Notes under the pieces: model-generated
What the model saw: the letters and a program-made list of their open reading frames with translations, nothing else
Told to the model about the DNA's origin: nothing
The model's database searches: none
Shown: piece after piece, positions 7,535-16,586 of the stretch
How positions within the stretch are numbered: position 1 is the first letter of the stretch
Layout of the letters: the number at the start of each line of letters is the position of its first letter
Assembly (NCBI GenBank): GCA_910574915.1
Contig: CAJTCR010000032.1
Span: forward strand, 1-56,723
Reading direction: 5' to 3'
DNA: 56,723 nucleotides
Origin: Eubacteriaceae bacterium
Lineage (GTDB): Bacteria > Bacillota > Clostridia > Lachnospirales > Lachnospiraceae
Translations under genes and position numbers: made by a program

Positions 7535-8818
7535 ATGATAAACAAAATGAAAACGAGAGAAAATTTGACGAAGAAACGATGGCTTGTGTTATTGGCGAGC
7601 TGTGTTATCAATTTGTGCATTGGTGCGCTTTATGCCTGGAGCGTATTTGCCGCACCGATGGCAGCGCATATTACACAGGTGTCTGGCAGGGAACTGACGG
7701 CATCGGATTTAGCAGTTGTATTTTCCGTAGGCAACGGGCTGGGATTTCTTACTATGATCAGCGGCGGGTTTTTCAATCAAAAAATAGGGCCGCGGTTAGT
7801 TATTTTTACAGGAGGAGTTTTATTTGGATTTGGCTTTGTGATCTGTGCGATGGCATCCAGCGTTGCCATGCTTGTTGTAGGATACGGGCTGTTCAGCGGC
7901 CTTGCTATGGGGCTTGCATATGGCTGTACGATCAGTAATTCCGTAAAATTTTTTCCAGACAAGGCAGGCTTTGCAGGCGGAGTTGCGACAGCTTCTTATG
8001 GGATCTCTTCCGTTCTTGTCCCGCCGATAGCGAATGCGCTAATTGACCGGATTGGGGTCAGCAGCGCGTTTATGGCAATGGGGATTGCAATTATCGTTAT
8101 AGTGGGCATATTTTCACAAATGATTATAAAATGCCCGGATCATTTTCAGCCAGATGGCTGGACGCCAGCGGCAGCAAAGGAACTGACAGGCAGCAGTGCG
8201 CACGAGCCGGACAAAGACTGGAGAGAAATGGTGCGTATGCCGATTTTTTACCTGATGCTTGTAATGCTGTTTTTTGGCGCGGTACTTGGCATGATGGCGA
8301 TTTCCCAGGCATCCAGCATTGCGCAGCATATGATCGGCATGACGCCCGCGGAGGCGGCAGTTGCAGTTTCTGTACTGGCACTGTTTAATACGTTTGGGCG
8401 GGTAGTGGCAGGAATGATCTCAGACAAAATCGGCTGTATTCAGACGGTCAGAATGGTATTTTTTGCCGCTATTGCCGCAATGGCAATTCTTTATCTAAGC
8501 GGCAGCCAAAAAGCAGCCATGTTTTATACGGGCATCTGTCTTGCGGGCATTTGCTTTGGTGCTTTTATGGGCGTTTATCCAAGCTTTACCGCAGAACAGT
8601 TCGGACGAAAAAATTCCAGCGTCAATTATGGAATTATGTTTATTGGATTTAACCTGGCTGGGCTTGTAGGCCCGATGATCGTAAGCTTCGTATTTCAACA
8701 AACAGGAGATTACAGAAATGCTTTTTTGATCGCCTTTGTATTCGCGGCGGCAGGACTTTGCCTGTCGTTTGCCTACAGGAAAATGCTGCAAAAAGGCAGA
8801 CAAGATGTATCCATATAA
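7535..8818 (+). CDS. OFA-type (oxalate/formate antiporter-like) MFS transporter
   Basis: A protein of 427 residues with about twelve hydrophobic segments and the OFA family start, KRWLVLLASCVINLCIGALY followed by AWSVF. A NQKIGPRLV loop lies between the second and third helices and a repeat of that loop (SDKIGCIQTVRMVF) follows helix eight. OFA carriers exchange small carboxylates such as oxalate and formate. As the last gene of the thiolase-kinase operon it probably imports the substrate acid or exports the product acid. It is followed by a strong terminator. Confidence 0.8.
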   Translation: MINKMKTRENLTKKRWLVLLASCVINLCIGALYAWSVFAAPMAAHITQVSGRELTASDLAVVFSVGNGLGFLTMISGGFFNQKIGPRLVIFTGGVLFGFGFVICAMASSVAMLVVGYGLFSGLAMGLAYGCTISNSVKFFPDKAGFAGGVATASYGISSVLVPPIANALIDRIGVSSAFMAMGIAIIVIVGIFSQMIIKCPDHFQPDGWTPAAAKELTGSSAHEPDKDWREMVRMPIFYLMLVMLFFGAVLGMMAISQASSIAQHMIGMTPAEAAVAVSVLALFNTFGRVVAGMISDKIGCIQTVRMVFFAAIAAMAILYLSGSQKAAMFYTGICLAGICFGAFMGVYPSFTAEQFGRKNSSVNYGIMFIGFNLAGLVGPMIVSFVFQQTGDYRNAFLIAFVFAAAGLCLSFAYRKMLQKGRQDVSI

Positions 8819-8824
8819 AAGAAA

Positions 8825-8900
8825 AAATTTCATAAAAGAAAAAATTTCCGGGACAGGCGCTGTCTGTATGACAGCCTGACTGCCCGGAAATTTTTGCGTT
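8825..8900 (+). terminator. Terminator closing the thiolase operon
   Basis: A long stem with AAAATTTCCGGG on the left and CCCGGAAATTTTT on the right, with inner pairs CAGG/CCTG and a GCTGTC/GACAGC hairpin at the tip. A-rich and T-rich flanks make it usable from both strands. Confidence 0.8.
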
Positions 8901-9000
8901 TTCAGATGTTTTTGGTTTTGCTTGCCGGCATCAGGCACTTATGATACGCTATACATTAATCGGATCAAGATCCAAGAAAATTGCAGGGAGGAATTATGAT

Positions 9001-9954
9001 ATGGAACAGAAAAATAAAAGACAAAAAATACGGCATTCTTTTTTGCTGGTACTGACAGCGCTGATCTGGGGGACGGCGTTTACTGCGCAAAGCGCGGGAG
9101 GAGACGCAGCGGGGCCTTATACGTTTAACTGTGTCCGTTCGCTGATTGGCGCGCTTGTGCTGCTGCCGGTGATCCGGCTGTCAGACCGCCTTTCTCTGAC
9201 AAAGCACCGTCCGGTAAGCAGAAAAGACTGGCGTACGCTGCTTGCCGGCGGGACAGCCTGCGGAGTGGCGCTTGCGGCTGGGAGCAATTTGCAGCAGATG
9301 GGGCTGTATTTTGGATCTTCGGCGGGCAAGGCAGGATTTTTAACGGCGTGCTATATGCTGATCGTGCCGGTATTGGGTCTGTTTTTACATAAAAAATGCG
9401 GCTGGAATGTGTGGGCAGGGATTGCCGCCGCTGTGGCGGGGCTGTACCTGCTTTGCATTAAGGGAGATTTTCAGATTGCGTTTTCCGACGCGCTCCTTTT
9501 GCTGTGCGCGGTTGTGTTTGCAGTGCATATTTTAGTTATTGATGCGTTCGCGGAGCGGGTAGACGGCGTGCGTATGTCCTGTATCCAGTTTTTTATATGC
9601 GGCATTTGTTCTGCTGTACCGATGTATCTAGTTGATATCCGTAAGACACACGCGTCGGATCTCTCATCATGGGCTGAGGCATTTGCACTGCCGTCCGCAT
9701 GGGCTGCGATCCTGTACGCCGGCGTGCTGTCCTGCGGGGTCGGCTATACGTTGCAGATTCTTGGGCAGCAGGGCATCAATCCAACGATCGCTTCGCTGCT
9801 GCTAAGCCTGGAATCTGTGTTTTCTGTGCTTGCCGGATGGGTGATTTTAGGAGAAGCGCTGCGGGGAAGGGAGATTTTAGGCTGTGTGCTGATTTTTGGA
9901 GCGGTGGTCTTTGCGCAGCTTTCGCTTGGGGAAAGGCATCGTGTGATAGAATAA
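9001..9954 (+). CDS. EamA/DMT-family transporter
   Basis: A protein of 317 residues. The start at 9001 is chosen because AGGGAGG lies 11 bases upstream and the protein then begins with a short basic tail (MEQKNKRQKIRHS) before the first membrane helix (FLLVLTALIWGTAFTAQ). Ten hydrophobic segments form the two EamA repeats, and the C-terminal repeat has the typical LLLSLESVFSVLAGWVILGE. These carriers usually export amino acids or other metabolites. The gene stands alone between two terminators or promoters, so context gives no substrate. Confidence 0.85.
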   Translation: MEQKNKRQKIRHSFLLVLTALIWGTAFTAQSAGGDAAGPYTFNCVRSLIGALVLLPVIRLSDRLSLTKHRPVSRKDWRTLLAGGTACGVALAAGSNLQQMGLYFGSSAGKAGFLTACYMLIVPVLGLFLHKKCGWNVWAGIAAAVAGLYLLCIKGDFQIAFSDALLLLCAVVFAVHILVIDAFAERVDGVRMSCIQFFICGICSAVPMYLVDIRKTHASDLSSWAEAFALPSAWAAILYAGVLSCGVGYTLQILGQQGINPTIASLLLSLESVFSVLAGWVILGEALRGREILGCVLIFGAVVFAQLSLGERHRVIE

Positions 9955-10008
9955 GACAGACTAAAAATGGTTGTAGTCAGGGGCAGGAATGGGACATAAA
10001 ACTAACGG

Positions 10009-10037
10009 TTGTCACAACATACATTTTCTGTTATAAT
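10009..10037 (+). promoter_or_regulatory. Strong vegetative promoter of the flavodiiron gene
   Basis: TTGTCA at 10009-10014, a 17-base spacer and a perfect TATAAT at 10032-10037, followed by an untranslated leader of about 80 bases. The surrounding 44 bases are similar (about 34 identities) to the promoter of the Wadjet operon at 13085-13113. Confidence 0.85.
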
Positions 10038-10127
10038 CTATCCGTACATAACATTGATACGGTATATAGATGGTTGTGCTAAAATATTCTCAATAATTTT
10101 TGGAAAACACTTGAAAGGAGAAAAGGT

Positions 10128-11303
10128 ATGCAGGTAACAATTTCAGATTCGATCAAATATATCGGAGTGGATGACAGGGAGATTGACTTGTTTGAAAGCC
10201 AGTATGTCGTACCGGATGGCGTGACGTACAACTCCTATTTGATCCTGGATGAAAAGACAGCGTTGATGGATACGGTAGATGCCAGAGGGATGAAAGAATG
10301 GGAGCAGAAGCTGCAGGCTGCGTTAGACGGCAGGAAACTGGATTATCTTGTGATTTCGCATCTGGAGCCAGACCATGCGGGCAGTATCGGCAGGCTGCTG
10401 GAGCTGTATCCAGAAGTGGTGATCGTTGGAAATGCAAAAACATTTCAGATGCTGCCGCAGTTTTTTCACGTAGAGCTGGATGATCGTTCGATCGAGGTAA
10501 AAGAGGGCGAATCGCTGTCGCTCGGTTCACATACATTACATTTTTATATGGCGCCGATGGTACATTGGCCGGAAGTTATGGTTACTTATGAAAGCAGCGA
10601 AAAGATTCTGTTTTCTGCGGATGGGTTCGGTAAGTTTGGAGCGATGGACGCGAAAGATGACGAAGGCTGGGCGTGCGAGGCAAGGAGATATTATTTTAAT
10701 ATTGTCGGCAAATACGGGGCTTCGGTGCAGTCGCTGCTGAAAAAAGCCGCAAAGCTGGATATCGCGATGATCTGCCCGCTGCATGGTCCGATTTTAAAAG
10801 AAGACCTGGGCTATTATATTGGATTGTACGATACTTGGAGCAGCTACCGCCCGGAAAGCAAGGGCGTGCTTGTAGCGTATGCATCGATTCATGGCAATAC
10901 GGCAAAGGCAGCGAAAAAGCTGGCAGATATTCTGCGCGAAAAAGGGGTGGAAAAAGTAGTTGTCAGTGACCTTGCCAGAGAGGATATGGCTGAGGTAATC
11001 GAAGATGCTTTCCGCTATGATCGTATGATCCTTGCGGCAGCAAGCTATGACGGCGGCGTTTTCCCATGTATGCAGGACTTCCTGCATCATTTGCAGAGCA
11101 AGGCTTATCAGAAACGTACGGTGGGCATTTTGGAAAATGGTTCCTGGGCACCGACGGCTGCAAGGACGATGAAGGCGGTTCTTGAGACGATGAAAAATAT
11201 ATCGATTGTAGAACCGGTAGTTACGATTAAGTCTACGCTGAAAGAAGAAAATATGGCTGATCTGGAAGCATTGGCAGATGCGGTTGCAGATGCTGGGATG
11301 TAA
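10128..11303 (+). CDS. A-type flavodiiron protein (FprA family)
   Basis: A protein of 391 residues with the two domains of class A flavodiiron proteins. The metallo-beta-lactamase-like part carries the di-iron ligands His78, Glu80, Asp82 and His83 (SHLEPDHAGS), a later His in MVHWPE, Asp in FSADGFGKFG and His in CPLHGP. From about residue 245 a flavodoxin domain begins (VLVAYASIHGNTAKAAKKL, FMN phosphate loop). These enzymes reduce oxygen to water or nitric oxide to nitrous oxide in anaerobes using rubredoxin-type donors. The ligand set is complete, so it should be active. Monocistronic, with its own promoter and terminator. Confidence 0.92.
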   Translation: MQVTISDSIKYIGVDDREIDLFESQYVVPDGVTYNSYLILDEKTALMDTVDARGMKEWEQKLQAALDGRKLDYLVISHLEPDHAGSIGRLLELYPEVVIVGNAKTFQMLPQFFHVELDDRSIEVKEGESLSLGSHTLHFYMAPMVHWPEVMVTYESSEKILFSADGFGKFGAMDAKDDEGWACEARRYYFNIVGKYGASVQSLLKKAAKLDIAMICPLHGPILKEDLGYYIGLYDTWSSYRPESKGVLVAYASIHGNTAKAAKKLADILREKGVEKVVVSDLAREDMAEVIEDAFRYDRMILAAASYDGGVFPCMQDFLHHLQSKAYQKRTVGILENGSWAPTAARTMKAVLETMKNISIVEPVVTIKSTLKEENMADLEALADAVADAGM

Positions 11304-11328
11304 GCGGATCGTTTGGGATGACTGAATG

Positions 11329-11384
11329 GCGGCAGGCTGGCGGACAGGAGGATATAGCTTTTGAATCTGCCAGCCTGTTTTTTG
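11329..11384 (+). terminator. Terminator after the flavodiiron gene
   Basis: CAGGCTGGCGGA pairs with TCTGCCAGCCTG across a loop of about 25 bases, followed by TTTTTT. It separates this gene from the convergent AAA/nuclease gene. Confidence 0.75.
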
Positions 11385-11393
11385 GATGTCTTA

Positions 11394-13025
11394 TTAAGAG
11401 GGATTGTGCAGTATTTCTATTGCGCAGCGGTGTTCCTTTGTTTTTTTGCTGTAGCTGATGCCGACAGCTAAGATCCGCCGTGTGAAGCGTTTTTTGTCAG
11501 CAAGGCTGCCCTGAAAACGCAGGGCATATTCTTTTTCTTTAATCTGATGAATTGCTTCCTGCGGAGTGCTGTCCACTTTCAGTTCCAAAATAATGCCATC
11601 CAGATGCTTCCGCTGTGGATAAAATATAAAATCCACATATCCTTTGCCTGCTTTATCCTCACGTTCCACCCGGTAACTGTCTCTTGCAGCCAGATAGCAG
11701 AGATTGACGACGGCTGATAATTCTGTTTCATTGTTGTAGGAAAGAATAGGTGCTTCTGTATGGTGTGCAAATTGTAAAATGGTTTCCATTGTCCTTGTAT
11801 CGTTGGTTAATGTCGCCTGAAGCATTTGTTCGGATTTTTTTGCAAGCCTGTATACATAGCCGAGAGAATCTTTGGACAAAAGAAGTTCATTATATTGATC
11901 CATCAGTTCCTTGTTTGGAATAAATACTTCACCGTCTTCATAGGTCAAAAGTCCATAAATCACCATTGCCGAATAGATCTGCTCCCGTGTCTTTAGTTCC
12001 ATAAAAGCTGCGGAAAACTGTCCGATTTTGGTACTGACATGTTCGCCGGACGCTAACAGAACGAGGTCGTCTCTGACCGAATCAATGTTGTTGCGGATAT
12101 AGTAAAAGATTTCATCATAAGGCCCGGCGCTCGTCCAGTAGCTGCGAAGCTGGTTGTCTGTCAGTGCAAGCACAACGGAACGGGGATTGTACAGCCTTTT
12201 TCCGGTAGCTGTATGGTAACCGTCATACCAGTTTTTAAGGTCTTGGCGGGTGATCTTTTTTTGTGCTGCGGTATGCAGGTACGTTTCGTACAGATGGTCG
12301 ACTTCTGTATTTAAAAAGCCAAAATATTCACAGAATTTTTCAGAAACTGCCATATCATATTCTACAAACATATTGAGCTGGGAGCCGCTGGAATATTTGG
12401 CGATCGGGAGTACGCCGGTCATATAGGCAAGCTCGGTGTAGACCTGGTCTTTTAGCAGATTTTTTAAAAACAGCAGGTATTCTTCCCGGTCTTTTTGGGA
12501 AATAAAAGACATATGGAACACGGCGTCCCACTCGTCCAGGACAAAAATAAATCTGCTTTTTGTTTTTTCATAAATGTACTGCATAATATCCCACAGAGGC
12601 ATTGTGTTTGAAATGGACAGTGTTTGAAATTCATTTTGCAGGTCTTGCTTTAGCCCGGATATAATGCGCGAAATATAGGAAAGATAGCTGGTGCATGTTT
12701 CCGGGGTACGGCTGAAATCAATGTAAATCACAGGATACTTGTGCAGATGCCGGGCATAGTTTTTGGATGCCGCAATCTGTAGGCTGTCAAATAAGGAGTC
12801 TGTGCCGTCTGCGTTTGCGTTTGCAGTAGTGAAAAATGCGGCGATCATAGCTGCCATTACTGTTTTTCCAAAGCGCCTTGGCCTTGTGATGCAGATGTAT
12901 CGGTTTCTTCTTCCTAGTACAGGGATCAGCTCGTCGATCAGGCTCGACTTATCTACAAAATAGGGATCCGACAAAATCTCCCTGTATATGGCATATGGTA
13001 CGCTGCTGTTTAAAAATATTCCCAT
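11394..13025 (-). CDS. AAA-ATPase-like protein with C-terminal PD-(D/E)XK nuclease-like domain
   Basis: A protein of 543 residues when started at 13025, where AAGGAGG sits nine bases upstream. It belongs to the AAA-ATPase_like/PDDEXK_9 family common in gut anaerobes. The N-terminal PYFVDKSSLIDELIP and RNRYICITRPRRFGKTVMA (P-loop variant with GKT) are diagnostic. FVLDEWDAVF is the Walker B-like part, and the C-terminus has YVDFIFYP and IILELKVD, the nuclease-fold D...ExK core. The function is unknown; such genes often occur in many copies. It is divergent from the Wadjet operon with 132 bases between, but is not part of known Wadjet systems. Confidence 0.8.
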   Translation of the reverse strand: MGIFLNSSVPYAIYREILSDPYFVDKSSLIDELIPVLGRRNRYICITRPRRFGKTVMAAMIAAFFTTANANADGTDSLFDSLQIAASKNYARHLHKYPVIYIDFSRTPETCTSYLSYISRIISGLKQDLQNEFQTLSISNTMPLWDIMQYIYEKTKSRFIFVLDEWDAVFHMSFISQKDREEYLLFLKNLLKDQVYTELAYMTGVLPIAKYSSGSQLNMFVEYDMAVSEKFCEYFGFLNTEVDHLYETYLHTAAQKKITRQDLKNWYDGYHTATGKRLYNPRSVVLALTDNQLRSYWTSAGPYDEIFYYIRNNIDSVRDDLVLLASGEHVSTKIGQFSAAFMELKTREQIYSAMVIYGLLTYEDGEVFIPNKELMDQYNELLLSKDSLGYVYRLAKKSEQMLQATLTNDTRTMETILQFAHHTEAPILSYNNETELSAVVNLCYLAARDSYRVEREDKAGKGYVDFIFYPQRKHLDGIILELKVDSTPQEAIHQIKEKEYALRFQGSLADKKRFTRRILAVGISYSKKTKEHRCAIEILHNPS

Positions 13026-13084
13026 TGTCATGCGCCTCCTTTTTGCCATTATATCGTGGAGCAGAAACAAAAGTCAATTAGCAC

Positions 13085-13113
13085 TTGTCATAACTTTCAC
13101 TTTTTGTTATCAT
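13085..13113 (+). promoter_or_regulatory. Promoter of the Wadjet operon
   Basis: TTGTCA at 13085-13090, 17 bases, TATCAT at 13108-13113, about 45 bases before the jetD start. It resembles the flavodiiron promoter at 10009-10037 well beyond the two hexamers. Confidence 0.7.
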
Positions 13114-13157
13114 CTATACATACACAAATTAGGAATCGCTATAATTATAGAAGAGAT

Positions 13158-14174
13158 ATGAAACGAATTACACTTGATCAAATCGAGCAAAAGCTTCATG
13201 CAGAGTCTTATGAACAGCTCTGCATTTATATTTATGCGCAGATGGAAAGCGGCAGCTTACAGCCGGTGAAGGCATGTGGGACGAACGGCAAAAAGCCGGC
13301 GCTTTATAAGCAGTACCGGGTGGCGGACAGGCAGAGCGATACGGGTGATACGGCTGTTTTGAAAGAAGAGCTGCAATATAAAATGCATACAAAGATTGCG
13401 GTAGATTACTATCTGCGCCATATGGACGAGTACCGCAAAGACCGGGAATGGGTGCAGATGCTCAATGCGTATTTGCAAAATACGCAGGGGAAGGCGCAGG
13501 AGCCGGTTTCTAAAAATGAACGCAGCTTTCAGATCTGGGGGCGTGAGAAATTTTTGCAGCACGAGCAGGGAAAAAAGATTTTAAAGCGGTGCGGGATTGA
13601 CTGTGCGCAGCTTTGCTATTATGAGACTTCCGAGCCGCTTGCGTATTACAGCAGCCATCGTAATACGCCGCAGAACCTGCTGATTTTGGAAAATAAAGAC
13701 ACGTTTTACAGTATGCGCCGCCATCTGCTTGGGCAAAGCGAAAAGGAAATACTGGGCGTGCCTTTTGGGACGTTAATTTATGGCGCGGGGAAAGGGATCT
13801 TGCGGTCGTTTCAGGATTTCTCGTTTTGCGTGGAGCCGTATATGCAGGAGGCGGAAAACAGGATCTATTATTTTGGGGATCTGGACTATGAAGGGATCGG
13901 CATTTACGAACGGCTTGCCGGGGCTTTTTTGCAGCAGGGATACCGGATGGAGCCGTTTGTGCAGGCTTATTGGAAAATGCTTAAAAAGGCGCCTGCGGCC
14001 GCAAAGCTTCCGCTTATGAAGGAAAAGCAAAACCGCGGTATTTCGGAGCGGTTCTTTTCGTTTTTTACCGATCAGACGGCGGACCGCATGAGACGGCTGT
14101 TAGAGGACGGGCGGTATATCCCGCAGGAAATATTGAATATCAATGATTTCAGAGACAACGGTGCTATTCGTTAA
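13158..14174 (+). CDS. jetD: Wadjet defence protein JetD-like (Toprim/DUF2220 nuclease subunit)
   Basis: A protein of 338 residues. The start at 13158 follows an AGAAGAG ribosome site; the frame is open further upstream but overlaps the promoter. The C-terminal half holds the Toprim-type acidic motif YFGDLDYEGIGIYERLAG (from about residue 236) and PFGTLIYGAGKGI before it. In characterised Wadjet systems JetD is the nuclease that cuts closed circular DNA after the JetABC condensin-like motor extrudes it. Here it is the first gene, 17 bases before jetA. The N-terminal half (arm domain in JetD) has no motif I recognise. The assignment rests on the Toprim core plus the three following genes. Confidence 0.8.
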   Translation: MKRITLDQIEQKLHAESYEQLCIYIYAQMESGSLQPVKACGTNGKKPALYKQYRVADRQSDTGDTAVLKEELQYKMHTKIAVDYYLRHMDEYRKDREWVQMLNAYLQNTQGKAQEPVSKNERSFQIWGREKFLQHEQGKKILKRCGIDCAQLCYYETSEPLAYYSSHRNTPQNLLILENKDTFYSMRRHLLGQSEKEILGVPFGTLIYGAGKGILRSFQDFSFCVEPYMQEAENRIYYFGDLDYEGIGIYERLAGAFLQQGYRMEPFVQAYWKMLKKAPAAAKLPLMKEKQNRGISERFFSFFTDQTADRMRRLLEDGRYIPQEILNINDFRDNGAIR

Positions 14175-14191
14175 AGTTGGAAAGGCATGGT

Positions 14192-15823
14192 ATGCAGTAC
14201 GAATTTTTAAAACAATTCCCAAAGCGGATGAAAAACATAGGGCTGTATGCCCTTTTATTTGGAAACAGCAGCCAGAAGACGACGTGGAAGCAGTATGGGT
14301 TTGACCGTATGGATGAGCAGCTTAATGTGGTCTTTGCGGTTATGCTGTATCTTATGGAGCAGTCGCTGAAAAAAGAAAACTGCCTGCTGGACGATATCGG
14401 GGCTTATCTTGATACGCTTAATACGTCGTCGTTTGAAAAGCCGATGTCTTATGAGGACTGCCGCAGGCTGGGCGATTTTATTGTCAATGTGGTTTTGTCC
14501 AACGATGGGCGGCCGATGTATTTTGACGGTTATGATTTTGAAAAGCGGGAATATCTGCATCTGCATATCAGCTATATTTCCAATGAGATCGTATATTTGG
14601 ATACCGGGGTAAAGCGTACGTCCTATCGTCTGACCGAAGATGGATATAACCTGCTGCTTGGCACGCTGGAAGTCGAAAATAATATGAAGCTTACGATCCA
14701 GGAGATGATCTTTAAGCTGCATTTGGAAAAACAAAGCTATGATAAGGCTGTGGACGCGGTGAAAAATATTTTTCAGCAGCTTCAGATCCAGTTGCAGAAG
14801 ATCCAGGAAGCGATGGGCAAGGTGCGCAGAAACGCGCTGAATTATTCGGTCGCGGAGTACCAGCAGATTTTAGAAGAAAATATGGATATCGTGCGCGAGA
14901 CGAGAAAAAAGTTTATCGAATACCGCGAGATGGTAAAGGCGCGGGCGGCAGAGCTAGAGGAGAAGCATATCAATATCCAAAAGCTGGACGAACAGGAAAA
15001 GGAAAATCTGAACAACCTGCGTGTAATCGAAGACTATCTGACACGCGCGGTCGATGAGCACCAGAAAATACTCAATCACCACCTGGACTTGAAAGCGTTG
15101 TATACAAAAGAGCTGGAAGGGCTGTCGCAGATGTCGTTAATCCAGCGGTTTTCGCTGCGCACGGAGTTGTTTGACCAGGTATTGGAACACCCGCAGGCGC
15201 TTGATCGGATGGAGCTGTTTTTCCGTCCGCTGTTTTTGCAGGCGCCGCACAAAATCTACAACCTGAACAAAGCGCTGGAGCCGCAGCAGACGGCACGTAA
15301 AAAGACAGAGGCAGACAGCAGGGAACAAATCGACGTCGACGAGCAGGCATGGCTTCAAGAGCAGGAGCGTCTGCGCCAGGAAAAGCTGGAAAAATACCGG
15401 GGCTGCCTTGGCTACCTGCTTGGGCGGCTGTTAACCGCGGAGAAATTTACGCTGGCGCAATGCAGGGACGATGCGCAGGCACAGCCGCAAATCAGAAAAA
15501 AGCTGATTCCCAACGTCGAGATTTTTAAAGAAGTCATGGTAGAGCTGATCCGTGGCGGGGAATTTGATATACCCGCACTGAAAAAAGAACGCAGGGATTT
15601 TATCCAGGAAAACGCAGAGGGATTTCAGATCAATGAAATGCTGTTGCAGCTTTTGGAAGAACAGGAAAGCTTACCGGGCGCGCAGGGCAGGCAGCTTTGC
15701 AGGCTGCGGGTCTGCCGCACGCCGGACGGGACGGCGGTGGCGTTTGACGGGGTTTTCAGTGCGGACGGAGAGGAAAAGACGATCCGCTGTTCCAACGTAT
15801 TGTTTCAGGCGCAGTATGAGTAA
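14192..15823 (+). CDS. jetA: Wadjet defence protein JetA-like (DUF5716 kleisin-type subunit)
   Basis: A protein of 543 residues; the ATG at 14192 has GGAAAGG upstream, while a TTG at 14177 in the same frame is less likely. It begins MQYEFLKQFPKRMKNIGLYALLFG, in line with the JetA/DUF5716 family. The N-terminal winged-helix-like part is followed by a long helical, glutamine- and glutamate-rich coiled coil (about residues 190-300). A second globular region ends the protein. In Wadjet, JetA is the MukF/kleisin-like bridge between the SMC-like JetC heads. Position between jetD and jetB supports the call. Confidence 0.8.
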   Translation: MQYEFLKQFPKRMKNIGLYALLFGNSSQKTTWKQYGFDRMDEQLNVVFAVMLYLMEQSLKKENCLLDDIGAYLDTLNTSSFEKPMSYEDCRRLGDFIVNVVLSNDGRPMYFDGYDFEKREYLHLHISYISNEIVYLDTGVKRTSYRLTEDGYNLLLGTLEVENNMKLTIQEMIFKLHLEKQSYDKAVDAVKNIFQQLQIQLQKIQEAMGKVRRNALNYSVAEYQQILEENMDIVRETRKKFIEYREMVKARAAELEEKHINIQKLDEQEKENLNNLRVIEDYLTRAVDEHQKILNHHLDLKALYTKELEGLSQMSLIQRFSLRTELFDQVLEHPQALDRMELFFRPLFLQAPHKIYNLNKALEPQQTARKKTEADSREQIDVDEQAWLQEQERLRQEKLEKYRGCLGYLLGRLLTAEKFTLAQCRDDAQAQPQIRKKLIPNVEIFKEVMVELIRGGEFDIPALKKERRDFIQENAEGFQINEMLLQLLEEQESLPGAQGRQLCRLRVCRTPDGTAVAFDGVFSADGEEKTIRCSNVLFQAQYE

Positions 15824-15869
15824 GGCAAAAGGAGTTGCTTACGGTTGAGAGGAAGGACAGGGAGATTTA

Positions 15870-16586
15870 ATGGCATATGAAATGGACGAGATTCGTATCA
15901 GCCAGGAAATTTTTTATTTTCTGTTAGAGCACCATGAGATTCGGGAGGAGACAGAAGGCAGGCTCTATCAGGCTTATGCGGAAAATGAGCGGATACAAAA
16001 CCTGGTCAAGTCGCAGGGAGAAATGGCGTCAAGCAGCATCGAGCGCTATGGAGATGTGATCTATCTGATCCCGCGCGAGGAAAACTATTTTCTGGGCTAT
16101 TCCAAGGCGCAGTTAAAAGCGGCGCTCTGCAAATCCGGCGGGACAGACCGGGATTATTTTTTGTCACAGTTTGTGATACTGATTCTGCTTACCGAATTTT
16201 ATGACGGGCAGGGCAGGAGCAGCAAGGCAAGGACGTTTTTAAGAGTCGGAGAAGTGCAAAACAGCATCAGCGCTTATTTAAAGGCGGGAGCCGAAAGCAG
16301 CAGGGAGCAGCAGGAGGAACAGGGCATTTCTTTTGCGGCGATGTACGAGGCGTATGAAGCATTGCGTTCCGATGAAAAAGGGTCAAAGGCAAAGACGACA
16401 AAAGAAGGATTTTTGCACCATATTTTAAAGTTTTTGGAAAAGCAGGGGCTGCTTGTCTATGTGGAAGAAGATGAGATGATCCAGACGACGAAAAAGCTGG
16501 ACAGCTTTATGGACTGGAACCTGCTGAACCAGAACCACTATATGCGCGTGCGCCGGGTGCTGGGGATCGAGGAGGAAGGATTATGA
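15870..16586 (+). CDS. jetB: Wadjet defence protein JetB-like (DUF6063, KITE-type subunit)
   Basis: An acidic protein of 238 residues matching the size and place of JetB, the MukE/KITE-like partner of the kleisin. It has a tandem winged-helix character (for example LSQFVILILLTEFYDGQG and LHHILKFLEKQGLLVYVEED). Its stop overlaps the jetC start (ATGA), so the two are translationally coupled. The sequence itself has few diagnostic motifs; the call depends on the operon. Confidence 0.75.
   Translation: MAYEMDEIRISQEIFYFLLEHHEIREETEGRLYQAYAENERIQNLVKSQGEMASSSIERYGDVIYLIPREENYFLGYSKAQLKAALCKSGGTDRDYFLSQFVILILLTEFYDGQGRSSKARTFLRVGEVQNSISAYLKAGAESSREQQEEQGISFAAMYEAYEALRSDEKGSKAKTTKEGFLHHILKFLEKQGLLVYVEEDEMIQTTKKLDSFMDWNLLNQNHYMRVRRVLGIEEEGL

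Noticed and set aside
6751..7620. Long minus-strand frame opposite buk and DUF1097
   Set aside because: It mirrors clear genes on the plus strand, has no ribosome site and a Cys/His/Arg-rich composition typical of antisense reading.
11394..13025. AAA/PD-(D/E)XK protein as a fifth Wadjet component
   Set aside because: It is divergent, has its own control region, and belongs to a family that occurs widely without Wadjet genes.
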